Shown in pieces: positions 15,367-24,486 of a DNA stretch of 31,829 nt. Under the pieces are notes generated by a model. The model was not told the origin of the DNA. It searched no databases and saw only the letters and a list, made by a program, of their open reading frames with translations. How positions within the stretch are numbered: the first letter of the stretch is position 1; every line of letters begins with the position of its first letter. The DNA lies in contig JAXDZY010000100.1 in assembly GCA_034086685.1 (NCBI GenBank), positions 1 through 31,829 of the forward strand, given 5' to 3'. The position numbers and the translations under genes were made by a program. Source of the DNA: TWA4 sp034086685. GTDB lineage: Bacteria > Bacillota > Clostridia > Lachnospirales > Lachnospiraceae.

Positions 15367-15825
15367 ATGAAGATACTGAAACAGACGATGGTAATCGGAA
15401 CAGTGACTTTTGCAGGGGAACTGTGCAATCTGCTGATGCCTCTGCCGGTTCCGGCCAGTGTCTATGGGATGATTCTGCTGTTTATCTGTCTGCAGACAGG
15501 TATAATAAAACTTTCTCAGATTGAGGAGACGGCTGATTTTCTGATTGCCGTGATGCCTGTCATGTTTGTGGCACCCTGTGTCAGTCTGATGGATTCCATC
15601 GGAGGTGTGAAGGACAGTATTCCGGCTCTTGTTTTGATCTGCCTGCTTACAACCGTTACAACAATGTCCATAACCGGTGTAACTGCCCAGGCTATTATAC
15701 GTATTGGAAAAAGGAAGTCCGCAGAAGCAGAAAATGAATTTAAAATAGAGAATAAATTCAGGAATAAGTTCGAGAATACATTCGAGAGAGCTGATCTGCA
15801 GGAGGTAAAATATGAATCTGAATGA
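15367..15825 (+). CDS. lrgA: CidA/LrgA family membrane protein
   Basis: A 152-residue holin-like membrane protein of the CidA/LrgA family, which works with LrgB in control of murein hydrolase activity, programmed lysis or small-molecule (pyruvate-type) transport. Four hydrophobic helices are visible, with the family PLPVPASVYGMILL segment near residue 25. I use the ATG at 15367, preceded by AAGGGAG, rather than the ATG at 15352. The cytoplasmic tail is odd: a charged stretch after residue 120 repeats ENxF-like units (ENEF, ENKF, NKFENTF) and is longer than usual. The gene overlaps lrgB by 14 bp. Confidence 0.85.
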   Translation: MKILKQTMVIGTVTFAGELCNLLMPLPVPASVYGMILLFICLQTGIIKLSQIEETADFLIAVMPVMFVAPCVSLMDSIGGVKDSIPALVLICLLTTVTTMSITGVTAQAIIRIGKRKSAEAENEFKIENKFRNKFENTFERADLQEVKYESE

Positions 15826-16522
15826 GATATTGTCCGATTCGCTGTTTTTTGGATTTGCTCTCAGTCTGCTGTCTTACTGGGTGGGAACAGTAATCGGGCA
15901 GAAGGTAAAACACCCTCTTTGCAATCCGCTTCTTCTGTCCATGGTTTTCTGTATCCTGTTCCTGAAGCTGACAGGTGTCAGCTACGATACATTTAATTAC
16001 GGAGGAAAATATATCAATTATCTTCTGACGCCCACCACGGTATGCCTGGCAGTGCCTCTTTACCGCCGGTTTCAGGTATTGAAGGAAAATATGGCGGCAG
16101 TTCTGGCAAGCATACTGGCCGGTGCTGTTTCCTGTATTCTGGTGATTCCGGTTCTGGCAGCCGTGTCCGGACTTGACCGGACTCTGGCGGTGTCGCTGAT
16201 GCCAAAATCCATTACAACTGCCATTGCCATGGACCTTTCCGGGGAAATCGGCGGAATGCCGGCCATTACAGTGATGGCGGTTATCATAACGGGTCTGTTC
16301 GGCAACATGATTGCTCAGCTTTTGTTTAAGATTCTTCATATTGAAGAACCGGTGGCTCAGGGGCTTGCCTGCGGAACCGGTGCCCACGCAGTGGGCACGG
16401 CAAAAGCTATGGAAATGGGAGAGATTCAGGGGGCTATGAGCAGTCTTTCTGTGGTGGTAGCAGGGATTATTACGGTGGCGGCAGTACCTGTTTTGCTGCA
16501 AATGCTTGAACTTTTGGCCTGA
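15812..16522 (+). CDS. lrgB: LrgB/CidB family membrane protein
   Basis: A 236-residue multi-spanning membrane protein, the usual partner of LrgA. Family hallmarks are the NPLLLSM segment, the region around LTPTTVCLAVPLYRR, LMPKSITTAIAMDLS and the late GTGAHAVGTAKAMEMGE motif. GGAGG at 15801-15805 lies inside the end of lrgA, and the 14-bp overlap implies coupled translation. No LytS/LytR sensor pair is in the window. Function in lysis control versus metabolite transport cannot be decided from sequence. Confidence 0.92.
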   Translation: MNLNEILSDSLFFGFALSLLSYWVGTVIGQKVKHPLCNPLLLSMVFCILFLKLTGVSYDTFNYGGKYINYLLTPTTVCLAVPLYRRFQVLKENMAAVLASILAGAVSCILVIPVLAAVSGLDRTLAVSLMPKSITTAIAMDLSGEIGGMPAITVMAVIITGLFGNMIAQLLFKILHIEEPVAQGLACGTGAHAVGTAKAMEMGEIQGAMSSLSVVVAGIITVAAVPVLLQMLELLA

Positions 16523-16563
16523 TTCGTGTAGTATTGGAATAATCACGGACGGAGGAAAAGTTT

Positions 16564-18351
16564 ATGAATGAACAGATAAACTCAGGTCAGCAGGAATATG
16601 CCTCTTATACTACCGGCATACTGCTGAAAAGATTTATTCCATACTACAGACCATATGTGGGGACACTGCTGAAAGATCTGGGGTGTGCCGCATTGACAAC
16701 CGTATGTGAGCTGGTATTACCCATGATCATGCGCCGGATCACCAATATGGGCATGAATCATCTGGAACTTCTGACGGTAAGGATGATTCTTGGGCTGGCA
16801 TTTCTTTATTTTATGCTGAAAGTGGTGGAGTGTCTGGCCAGCTATTATATGGCAGATACGGGTCATGTAATGGGTGCTTATATTGAAACGGATATGCGAA
16901 GAGATGCTTATGCCCATCTTCAGATGCTGTCGGACCGCTACTATAATAATACGAAGGTTGGACAGATCATGGGCAGGATTGCCAATGATTTATTTGACGT
17001 GACGGAATTTGCACATCATTGCCCGGAGGAATTTTTTATTGCGGGGATCAAGGCTCTGGGTTCATTTCTCATACTGTCCATGATCAATGTACCGCTTACC
17101 ATTATTATATTCCTTATTATTCCTGTCATGCTTTTCTGCTGTATCCGGCTGAACAGATGGCAGAGAAAAGCTTTCCGCATGCAGCGGCATCAGATCGGGG
17201 AACTGAATGCGCGCATCGAGGACAGTCTGCTGGGTCAGAAGGTGGTAAAGGCATTTGCCAACGAAGAGATCGAAAAAGAAAAATTTGAAAATGACAATCA
17301 GGAATTTCTGGGAATTAAAAAGAAAACATATCGTTACATGGGTGTTTTTCAGACCTCCACCAGAATGTTTGACGGTTTCATGTATCTGGCTGTTGTGCTG
17401 GCAGGCGGTCTGTTCCTGGTATACGGATATGTGCAGCCTGCCGATCTGGTGGCTTACGTTATGTATGTCAGTACACTGATTGCCACCATCAGACGGATCG
17501 TGGAGTTTGCCGAGCAGTTCCAGCGGGGGATGACCGGCATCGAACGTTTCCTTCAGATCATGGACGCGGATGTGGAGATTTTTGATCATGATGGTGCGCA
17601 GGAAATGAAAAATCCGAAAGGTAATATCTGTTTCCATGATGTAAGCTTTGAATATCAGGATGATCATAACCGGGTGTTCAGTCACCTGAATCTGGATGTG
17701 CATTCCGGCGAAAAGGTGGCGCTGGTGGGGCCTTCCGGCAGTGGAAAAACAACGCTCTGTAATCTGATTCCCAGGTTTTATGATATTACGGATGGCTCTC
17801 TGACCATTGACGGAGTGGAAGTACAGGATTATACACTGGAGAGTCTGCGTAAAAATATCGGTATTGTGCAGCAGGATGTATATCTGTTTTCCGGTACGAT
17901 TTTTGACAATATCGTGTATGGACGGCCCGGTTCTTCACGGGAAGCTGTTATGGAGGCGGCCAGAAAAGCCGGAGCTCATGATTTTATCATGAATCTGAAA
18001 AACGGATATGATACTTATGTGGGCGAACGTGGGGTGAAACTTTCCGGCGGTCAGAAACAGCGAATCAGCATTGCGCGGGTATTTTTAAAGGATCCTGCCA
18101 TTATCATACTGGATGAAGCCACATCGGCACTGGATAATGAAAGTGAATTTGAAGTAGCTCAGGCGCTGAATGAACTGGCAGTGGGCAGAACGACCCTGAC
18201 AGTGGCACACAGGCTGTCAACAATCCGGGATTCCGACAGGATTTTTGTGCTGACGGAAAATGGTATCGAAGAGGAAGGGAATCATCAGGAGCTTCTGGAA
18301 CAGCACGGAATCTACTATAAATTTTATCAGATGGCAGAAAGACTGCGGTAG
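16564..18351 (+). CDS. ABC transporter, fused membrane and ATPase domains (exporter half)
   Basis: A 595-residue type IV exporter subunit of the MsbA/BmrA kind. An N-terminal six-helix domain (about residues 25-320) is followed by an ATPase domain. Walker A is GPSGSGKTT, the Q-loop is in IVQQDVYLFSG, the signature is LSGGQKQR, Walker B is IIILDEATSALD and the switch His is in VAHRLST. It would act as a homodimer or with a partner half, but no partner half is adjacent. The ribosome-binding site is GGAGG about 10 bp upstream. The substrate (lipid, drug or peptide) cannot be told. It follows lrgB by 41 bp and precedes apbE by 27 bp, so may be in one transcript. Confidence 0.9.
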   Translation: MNEQINSGQQEYASYTTGILLKRFIPYYRPYVGTLLKDLGCAALTTVCELVLPMIMRRITNMGMNHLELLTVRMILGLAFLYFMLKVVECLASYYMADTGHVMGAYIETDMRRDAYAHLQMLSDRYYNNTKVGQIMGRIANDLFDVTEFAHHCPEEFFIAGIKALGSFLILSMINVPLTIIIFLIIPVMLFCCIRLNRWQRKAFRMQRHQIGELNARIEDSLLGQKVVKAFANEEIEKEKFENDNQEFLGIKKKTYRYMGVFQTSTRMFDGFMYLAVVLAGGLFLVYGYVQPADLVAYVMYVSTLIATIRRIVEFAEQFQRGMTGIERFLQIMDADVEIFDHDGAQEMKNPKGNICFHDVSFEYQDDHNRVFSHLNLDVHSGEKVALVGPSGSGKTTLCNLIPRFYDITDGSLTIDGVEVQDYTLESLRKNIGIVQQDVYLFSGTIFDNIVYGRPGSSREAVMEAARKAGAHDFIMNLKNGYDTYVGERGVKLSGGQKQRISIARVFLKDPAIIILDEATSALDNESEFEVAQALNELAVGRTTLTVAHRLSTIRDSDRIFVLTENGIEEEGNHQELLEQHGIYYKFYQMAERLR

Positions 18352-18378
18352 AAGGAAAGCAGGGGTAAGGGGGATATC

Positions 18379-19482
18379 ATGAAAAAAAACATTCGGAAAG
18401 GCCGGCTGCAGGCCGGTTTGACGGCAGTTCTGCTGACAGCATGCATTCTGCTTTCGTCCTGCGGGATGCAGGAAAAATATGAACATGAACAATATGTTTA
18501 TCTTGATGCATTTGACACCATCAGTTATATTGATGTATATCTGAAGGATACAGAAAAATCATCCGGATATGAAGAAGCCATCCATGAAGAGCTTTTGAAA
18601 TATCACCGTCTTTTTGATGCCTACAACAGCTATGAAGGGGTTAATAATGTGAATACCATCAACAGTCAGGCAGGAAAAGCACCGGTGGAAGTGGATGAGG
18701 AACTGTTTGAACTGATAAAATTCAGCCTGGATAATATGGAAAAAACCGAATACAGGACTAATATTGTTCTGGGAAGTGTAACAGGAATCTGGAAAGATTT
18801 CATGAATACGACTGCCCGGCTGCAGGAAGAAGCAAAGGAGAAGGGAGAAGAAGAGCCGGAGATTACACTGCCTTCCCGGGAAGAGCTGGAGCGGGCAGCA
18901 GAGCATACAGACTGGAACAGGGTGATTCTGGATGAAGAGAAGAAGACTGTTTTTCTTGAAGATAAGGATATGATTCTGGATGTGGGAGCTGTTGCCAAGG
19001 GGTATACGGCAGAAAAACTGGCGGATTATATCAAATCTCTGGGTATTGAGTCTGCATCCATCAATATGGGCGGTAATATCAAGTTTGCAGGCGAGAGAAA
19101 GGCAGGGGACGGAAGAAGTTACTGGCTGGGATCCATTCAGAATCCTGAAACCATGCAGGCTTATGATATGGGGCTGCGTCTGGAAGACGGGGGAACTATT
19201 GTGACCAGCGGCAACTATGAACGTTATGTGATGGTGGACGGAGTGAGATACTGCCATCTGATCGATCCGGATACGCTTGAACCGGCCGGAAAAATGGCTT
19301 CGGTCAGTATTGTGGCCGGGGATTCGGGGCTGGCGGATTATCTTTCCACAGCACTGTTTTCTGTGGATGTGGAAACGGGGAAGGAGATCCTGTCTCATTA
19401 TGAAGATGTGGAAGCCTGCTGGGTGACCTGCGATTATGAAATATATACCACAGATGGATTTGAAGATCTTGTGGTAAAATAA
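18379..19482 (+). CDS. apbE: FAD:protein FMN transferase (ApbE), lipoprotein
   Basis: A 367-residue extracytoplasmic enzyme that transfers FMN from FAD to Thr/Ser of target flavoproteins such as Rnf/Nqr subunits. The signal sequence ends in a LLSSC lipobox with Cys28. Family segments are YLDAFDTISYIDVY, LDVGAVAKGYTAEKLA, INMGGNIKFAG, VTSGNYERY, HLIDPDTLEPA and the late magnesium-site AGDSGLADYLSTALF. Length is normal. A GGGGG tract lies just before the ATG. No protein with an FMN-binding domain is in the window, so the target must be elsewhere. Confidence 0.92.
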   Translation: MKKNIRKGRLQAGLTAVLLTACILLSSCGMQEKYEHEQYVYLDAFDTISYIDVYLKDTEKSSGYEEAIHEELLKYHRLFDAYNSYEGVNNVNTINSQAGKAPVEVDEELFELIKFSLDNMEKTEYRTNIVLGSVTGIWKDFMNTTARLQEEAKEKGEEEPEITLPSREELERAAEHTDWNRVILDEEKKTVFLEDKDMILDVGAVAKGYTAEKLADYIKSLGIESASINMGGNIKFAGERKAGDGRSYWLGSIQNPETMQAYDMGLRLEDGGTIVTSGNYERYVMVDGVRYCHLIDPDTLEPAGKMASVSIVAGDSGLADYLSTALFSVDVETGKEILSHYEDVEACWVTCDYEIYTTDGFEDLVVK

Positions 19483-19498
19483 AGAGGAGGACATATTA

Positions 19499-21202
19499 AT
19501 GAAATTTTCCGATATGGTATATGAGCGTCCGGATCTGGAAGAACTTAAGAAGAAAATATCAGATTTAACAGGACGTCTTGAGGCTGCGGACAGTTATGAG
19601 GAAGCAAAGGCTGCTTTTCTGGATAAGGAGAAACTGGAAAAGCATATATCGACGCTGGCTACACTGGCGGAGATCCGCCATACCATTGATACCAGAGACA
19701 GCTTTTATGATGAAGAGCAGAATTTCTGGAATGAAGCTGCTCCCAAACTGCAGGAGGATCAGCAGAACTGGACCATGGCCATGCTGGGCAGCAGATTCCG
19801 TGCTGATTTTGAAGCAGAGTATGGTAATCTGATGTTCATCAACGCAGAGATGGAGCTGAAAACATTTTCCCCTGAGATCATACCCGAGCTTCAGAAAGAA
19901 AATGAACTGAAGACTGCCTATGAAAAACTGCTGGCTTCAGCTCAGATTCCGTTTGAAGGGAAGTTTTATACGATTTCACAGATCACACCTTTCAAAAACG
20001 ATGCGGATGATGAACGCCGTCTGGCTGCATGGAAGGCAGAAGGACAGTGGTATAAGGACAATCAGGAGCAGCTGGACTCACTGTACGATGAGCTGGTTCA
20101 TGTGAGAGATACCATGGGGAGAAAGCTGGGCTATGACGGTTATACGCAGCTGGGCTATTATCGTATGGGAAGAAACTGTTATACAAAGGAAGATGTGGAA
20201 AAATTCCGTCATGCGGTTGTGAAATATCTGGTGCCGGTGGCAGATCAGATATACAGAGAGCAGGCGAAACGACTGGGAAAGGAATATCCCATGAGCTTTG
20301 CGGACAATGCGCTGGAATTTCGTTCCGGCAATCCGAAGCCATTCGGCACACCGGATGAGATTCTGGCTCACGGCAGAGAATTCTATGAAGAATTATCGCC
20401 GGAAACCGGTGAATTTTTCAACCGGATGCTGGATGATGAACTGATGGATGTGCTGTCTACGGAAGGAAAGGCAGGAGGGGGCTATTGTACCAGCATCCCC
20501 GATTATGAGGTACCTTTTATCTTCGCCAATTTCAATGGTACGCAGCATGATGTGGAGGTTATTACTCACGAAGCAGGACATGCTTTTGCAGCATATATGA
20601 ACAGAACGCGGGTTCCCGGTACCTATGTATGGCCCGGAATGGAGGCGTGTGAGGTACATTCCATGTCCATGGAATTTTTTGCATGGCCCTGGGCAGAAGG
20701 ATTTTTCGGTGAAGATACAAAAAAATTCTATTACAGCCATCTGTCGGGAGCACTGACATTTATTCCTTACGGAACGATGGTGGATCATTTCCAGCATATC
20801 GTATTTGAAAAACCGGATATGACTCCCAGGCAGCGCCATGATGTCTGGAAAGAACTGCTGGGTGTTTACATGCCCTGGATGAAGCTGGATGGAGACATTC
20901 CTTTCTACAGTGAAGGGGAAGGATGGCAGCGTCAGCATCATATTTATTCCATGCCTTTCTACTATATTGATTACTGTCTTGCACAGACTGTGGCATTACA
21001 GTTCTGGGCAATGATCCAGAAGGACAGAAAGGATGCCTGGGAACATTATATGGCTTATACGAAACAGGGCGGAAGCCGTGTATTTACAGAGCTGCTTGAG
21101 AATGCAGGCATGGAGAGTCCTTTCCAGGAAAACTGCCTGAAAAATGTCTGCAGTGCGGCAAAAGAATGGCTGGAGGCTTTTGATCTGAAAGGGATTGAAT
21201 GA
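19499..21202 (+). CDS. M3 family zinc oligoendopeptidase (PepF type)
   Basis: A 567-residue cytoplasmic metallopeptidase of the M3B/oligoendopeptidase F group. The zinc site HEAGH is at residues 357-361, and the downstream Glu in GMEACEVHSMSMEFF provides the third ligand. The C-terminal part shows YIDYCLAQTVALQFW, as expected for the family. AGAGGAGG precedes the ATG. It would cut short peptides, which fits the peptide importer encoded downstream, although a separate promoter controls that operon. Its stop overlaps the next start in an ATGA arrangement. Confidence 0.93.
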   Translation: MKFSDMVYERPDLEELKKKISDLTGRLEAADSYEEAKAAFLDKEKLEKHISTLATLAEIRHTIDTRDSFYDEEQNFWNEAAPKLQEDQQNWTMAMLGSRFRADFEAEYGNLMFINAEMELKTFSPEIIPELQKENELKTAYEKLLASAQIPFEGKFYTISQITPFKNDADDERRLAAWKAEGQWYKDNQEQLDSLYDELVHVRDTMGRKLGYDGYTQLGYYRMGRNCYTKEDVEKFRHAVVKYLVPVADQIYREQAKRLGKEYPMSFADNALEFRSGNPKPFGTPDEILAHGREFYEELSPETGEFFNRMLDDELMDVLSTEGKAGGGYCTSIPDYEVPFIFANFNGTQHDVEVITHEAGHAFAAYMNRTRVPGTYVWPGMEACEVHSMSMEFFAWPWAEGFFGEDTKKFYYSHLSGALTFIPYGTMVDHFQHIVFEKPDMTPRQRHDVWKELLGVYMPWMKLDGDIPFYSEGEGWQRQHHIYSMPFYYIDYCLAQTVALQFWAMIQKDRKDAWEHYMAYTKQGGSRVFTELLENAGMESPFQENCLKNVCSAAKEWLEAFDLKGIE

Positions 21203-21759
21203 TCATGGCAGATACAAAAAAGAAAAAGCGCAGAGCGTATCTGGACAGCTTTCAGAAGAATGAAAAAGGAACATATGAGTATACGGGCAATGTATATCAG
21301 TTCCAGGGAACCAAAGATCCGGAAAATGAACTGCGCAGAGAGCTTTTGAAGCTCTGGGGGCTGTGTACTGTGCTTATGGGCTGTCTGATTACGGCAGGGT
21401 GCATTTCTGCACCGGGAATGGATAACTGTTTTTATGTACTGCTGCCCTATACAGCTGCTTTAATGGCAGGAATCAGTGAGTTCTGGGCTTTGTGCCGTCT
21501 CACGTCCGGCAGAGATCCTCTGAAAGAATATGTATATGAAGCCAGTGTTGTGAAAATGCCCGGGAGAGCGGCTCTGACTGTTTCCTGCATCGGCATGAGC
21601 ATGATTGGAGAGCTGGTGTATATCTGTTTTCACGGAATCGGGGAAATGATGGCGTGCTTTTGTATCTTTGTGGTCATGAATTTTCTGGCGGCAGCTTCCG
21701 CAATACTGATGCGCAGGCAGATTCAGGGCATGACGTGGGAAAAATATGGCAATATATAA
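21199..21759 (+). CDS. Small membrane protein, function unknown
   Basis: A 186-residue protein with a basic, soluble N-terminus (residues 1-50) and four predicted membrane helices (roughly 52-70, 78-98, 118-140 and 145-165). I do not recognise the family. The ATG at 21199 overlaps the oligopeptidase stop by 4 bp; a second ATG at 21205 is an equally possible start. The overlap indicates coupled expression with the peptidase. Confidence 0.7.
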   Translation: MIMADTKKKKRRAYLDSFQKNEKGTYEYTGNVYQFQGTKDPENELRRELLKLWGLCTVLMGCLITAGCISAPGMDNCFYVLLPYTAALMAGISEFWALCRLTSGRDPLKEYVYEASVVKMPGRAALTVSCIGMSMIGELVYICFHGIGEMMACFCIFVVMNFLAAASAILMRRQIQGMTWEKYGNI

Positions 21760-21807
21760 CAAAAAGCATTAAAAAAATCCAATATTTACAAAAAGCTGCA
21801 TGAATAA

Positions 21808-21837
21808 TTGACAAGACGATTAAGTATAAGTTATACT
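21808..21837 (+). promoter_or_regulatory. Promoter of the opp operon
   Basis: A perfect TTGACA (21808-21813) is followed after 18 bp by TATACT (21832-21837). Transcription from here gives a leader of about 160 nt before the binding-protein gene. Confidence 0.75.
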
Positions 21838-21839
21838 TA
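21821..21839. promoter_or_regulatory. Palindromic candidate operator over the -10 of the opp promoter
   Basis: TAAGTATAAGTTATACTTA is a perfect palindrome with 9-bp arms around a central G. It covers the -10 hexamer, where a bound repressor would block RNA polymerase. Confidence 0.5.
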
Positions 21840-21890
21840 TTTAATGAATAAAAGCTGGCATACAGGAGAAAATCAAAGGACAGATCTGAC

Positions 21891-21940
21891 GATAAAGGGG
21901 ATATCCCCTTTATCTATGCAGTATATACTGCATAGATAAA
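21891..21940 (+). repeat. Two perfect palindromes sharing one arm in the opp leader
   Basis: The first palindrome is 21891-21914 (24 bp, centre GGGGATATCCCC). The second is 21909-21940 (32 bp, centre GCAGTATATACTGC). They share TTTATC at 21909-21914, which can pair either with GATAAA at 21891-21896 or with GATAAA at 21935-21940. In RNA the stems would be 10 and 14 bp, each with an AUAU loop. The second is not followed by a proper T-run. Confidence 0.75.
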
Positions 21941-22005
21941 AACCTTTCATTGTTTTTCAGATTGTCCTTTCTTCTTATCTGCAGCTTAAAAAAGGAGGAA
22001 TTATA

Positions 22006-24294
22006 ATGAAAAATGTGAAAAAGCTGATGGCGCTGCTTCTGGCGGTGGCCATGTGCGGCTGTCTGGTGACCGGCTGCGGCAGCAAGAAAGACACTGACGG
22101 TGAAACAGCCGGCGGTGCCGCAGGTGAAACACAGAACGCAGCTAATGAATCAGGCAATGATACTCTGGTGTCTGCTGATACCGGTTTTGAGAGCAAATTC
22201 TCACCTTTCTTTGCAGCATCCGCAGCAGATCAGGGTATCGTTGATCTGACACAGATCTACATGATGTATACTGACCGTGTATCCAATCCTGTTCTGAAGG
22301 GTATTGAAGGCGAAACACGCGAATACAACGGTACAGAGTATACTTATACGGGTCCTGCGGACATTACTGTTACGGAGAATACCGACGGTACTGTATTTTA
22401 CGATATCAAGATGCGCGATGATATCAAGTTCTCTGATGGAACAGGTGTCGATATCGATGACTTTATCTTCAGTCTGTATGTACTGCTGGATCCTTCTTAT
22501 GACGGTTCTTCAACTCTGTATTCCGCACCTATCGAAGGTCTGGAAGAATACAGAAGCGGTATGGATACCTTATTCAACCTGCTGGTGGCAGCAGGCCGTG
22601 ACAATACAGATTTTACTTACTGGACAGAAGATCAGCAGAAAGCTTTCTGGGAGGATCTGGATCAGGCCGGAGCTGCATTTGCTCAGGAAATCGTTGATTA
22701 CTGTGTAGCAGGCGGCTACAATGAAGAAGGCGATGTAGCAGGTGCTGCAGCAAACTGGGGCTTCTCAGATCTGAAAGAAGATGCTACCACAGCTGATTTC
22801 TTCAACGCAATGTGCGAAGCTTATGCATGGGATCTGGCTGACTTATCCGGAACAGAATCAGCCGGCTCAAGTCTGTTTGATCTGATGAAAGATTATGATT
22901 CCTACAGCATCGGTGTTGAAACCGGTAAATCTGCAGATCATATCAGCGGTATTCAGAGAGTTGATGACTACAGCGTACGCATCGTTACAACCGAGCTGGA
23001 TGCTACCATGATCTACAATCTGGCTCAGCCCATTGCTCCTCTGCATTACTACGGCGATGAAGCACAGTACGATTACGACAACAACAAGTTCGGTTTCACA
23101 AAAGGTGACCTTTCTCCTGTTCGTGAAAAGACAAAGACTCCCATGGGAGCAGGTCCTTACGCATTCAAGCAGTATTCCGACGGTGTTGTTTATCTGGAAG
23201 CAAATGCAAACTATTACAAAGGCGAACCCAAGACCAGGTATGTCAATGTGAAAGAAACACAGGAAGCTGACAAGATTGCAGGTATTGATGCAGGTACTAT
23301 TGATATTTCAGCTCCTTCCTACTCTACAGATGCTGCAAAACAGATTGCCGAATACAATGGCGGGGACGATTCCATGGATGGCAGCAAGATCACTACAAGA
23401 CTGATTGATTACCGCGGATACGGATACATCGGTATTGCGGCCAAAAATGTTAAAGTCGGTGATGATCCTGCTTCAGATGCATCCAAGAACCTGCGTAAAG
23501 GTATTGCAACTCTGATCGCTGCTTTCCGTGACGAGGGTATCGATTCCTACTATGGTGATACTGCATCCGTTATCAATTATCCGATCTCCAATACATCATG
23601 GGCAGCTCCTCAGGTAACAGACGACGGTTATCAGGTAGCATACTCCGTTGATGTGGACGGCAATCCTATTTACACATCCGATATGAAGGCAGAAGATAAG
23701 TATGAAGCTGCCAAGAAGGCTGCTCTGGGTTACTTTGAAGCTGCAGGCTACACTGTAAAAGACGGCAAGGTTACTGCTGCTCCCGAAGGTGCAAAGCTTG
23801 AATATACTGTTAATATCGGTGCTGACGGTACAGGTGATCATCCTTCATTCCTGATTCTGAAGAATGCTGCTGATGCTTTCAAGGAAATCGGCATGACATT
23901 AACAGTTAATGACCTGGCACAGGCATCCGATCTGTTTGCATCCTATCAGTCAGGCGTTGCTGAACTGTGGTGTGCTGCATGGCAGGCATCCTCTGATCCC
24001 GATATGTATCAGTTGTATCACAGCAAGGGATCCACAAACTACTATCAGATCGCTGATGATGATCTTGATACTCTGATTACAGATGCGCGTCAGTCTACTG
24101 ATCAGTCCTACCGTAAAGGTCTCTACAAGGCTGCTATGGAAATCATTATGGACTGGGGTGTTGAACTTCCTGTTTACCAGCGTTCAGAAGCTTATATCTT
24201 CTCCAGCGAACGCGTTGATGTTTCCACTCTGCCTCAGGATATGACTCCTTATTGGGGATGGGTGGCTGAAATTGAAAACATCGTAGTAAAATAA
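22006..24294 (+). CDS. Oligopeptide ABC transporter substrate-binding lipoprotein (SBP family 5)
   Basis: A 762-residue extracellular lipoprotein that captures peptides for the permease encoded downstream. The signal ends at VTGC with Cys24. An Asn/Gly/Ala-rich linker follows, then the family 5 fold (FKIKMRDDI-like YDIKMRDDIKFSDG, the GAGPYAFKQY and LEANANYYKGEP segments). It is about 150-200 residues longer than ordinary members. The extra length includes residues about 185-300, rich in Asp, Trp and Ala. Codon use favours C-ending codons more than in neighbouring genes, which suits high expression. The start has AAAGGAGG at 21989-21996. A terminator hairpin after the gene may keep the permease genes at lower levels. 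Confidence 0.9.
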   Translation: MKNVKKLMALLLAVAMCGCLVTGCGSKKDTDGETAGGAAGETQNAANESGNDTLVSADTGFESKFSPFFAASAADQGIVDLTQIYMMYTDRVSNPVLKGIEGETREYNGTEYTYTGPADITVTENTDGTVFYDIKMRDDIKFSDGTGVDIDDFIFSLYVLLDPSYDGSSTLYSAPIEGLEEYRSGMDTLFNLLVAAGRDNTDFTYWTEDQQKAFWEDLDQAGAAFAQEIVDYCVAGGYNEEGDVAGAAANWGFSDLKEDATTADFFNAMCEAYAWDLADLSGTESAGSSLFDLMKDYDSYSIGVETGKSADHISGIQRVDDYSVRIVTTELDATMIYNLAQPIAPLHYYGDEAQYDYDNNKFGFTKGDLSPVREKTKTPMGAGPYAFKQYSDGVVYLEANANYYKGEPKTRYVNVKETQEADKIAGIDAGTIDISAPSYSTDAAKQIAEYNGGDDSMDGSKITTRLIDYRGYGYIGIAAKNVKVGDDPASDASKNLRKGIATLIAAFRDEGIDSYYGDTASVINYPISNTSWAAPQVTDDGYQVAYSVDVDGNPIYTSDMKAEDKYEAAKKAALGYFEAAGYTVKDGKVTAAPEGAKLEYTVNIGADGTGDHPSFLILKNAADAFKEIGMTLTVNDLAQASDLFASYQSGVAELWCAAWQASSDPDMYQLYHSKGSTNYYQIADDDLDTLITDARQSTDQSYRKGLYKAAMEIIMDWGVELPVYQRSEAYIFSSERVDVSTLPQDMTPYWGWVAEIENIVVK

Positions 24295-24388
24295 TTGATA
24301 GAGAGTATCAGATCAGTAAAATGGTGAAATATCTGATTTTACAATGAGATGGTCAATGCAGAAGGCCGTCGGGTCTCCTGTCCTGTCA

Positions 24389-24425
24389 GAGGAACCGCTC
24401 CCCCGCGGAACGGTTCCTCGTTTTA
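24389..24425 (+). terminator. Hairpin between binding protein and permease genes
   Basis: GAGGAACCG (24389-24397) pairs with CGGTTCCTC (24411-24419), with a further TCC/GGA pairing inside, followed by GTTTTA. The short T-run suggests partial termination inside the operon, giving more binding protein than permease. Confidence 0.7.
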
Positions 24426-24486
24426 TAAAGTTTAAAATGCGAATAATCACAGTCCGGTGAGGATTGTTAGAGAGGATGATAACCGC

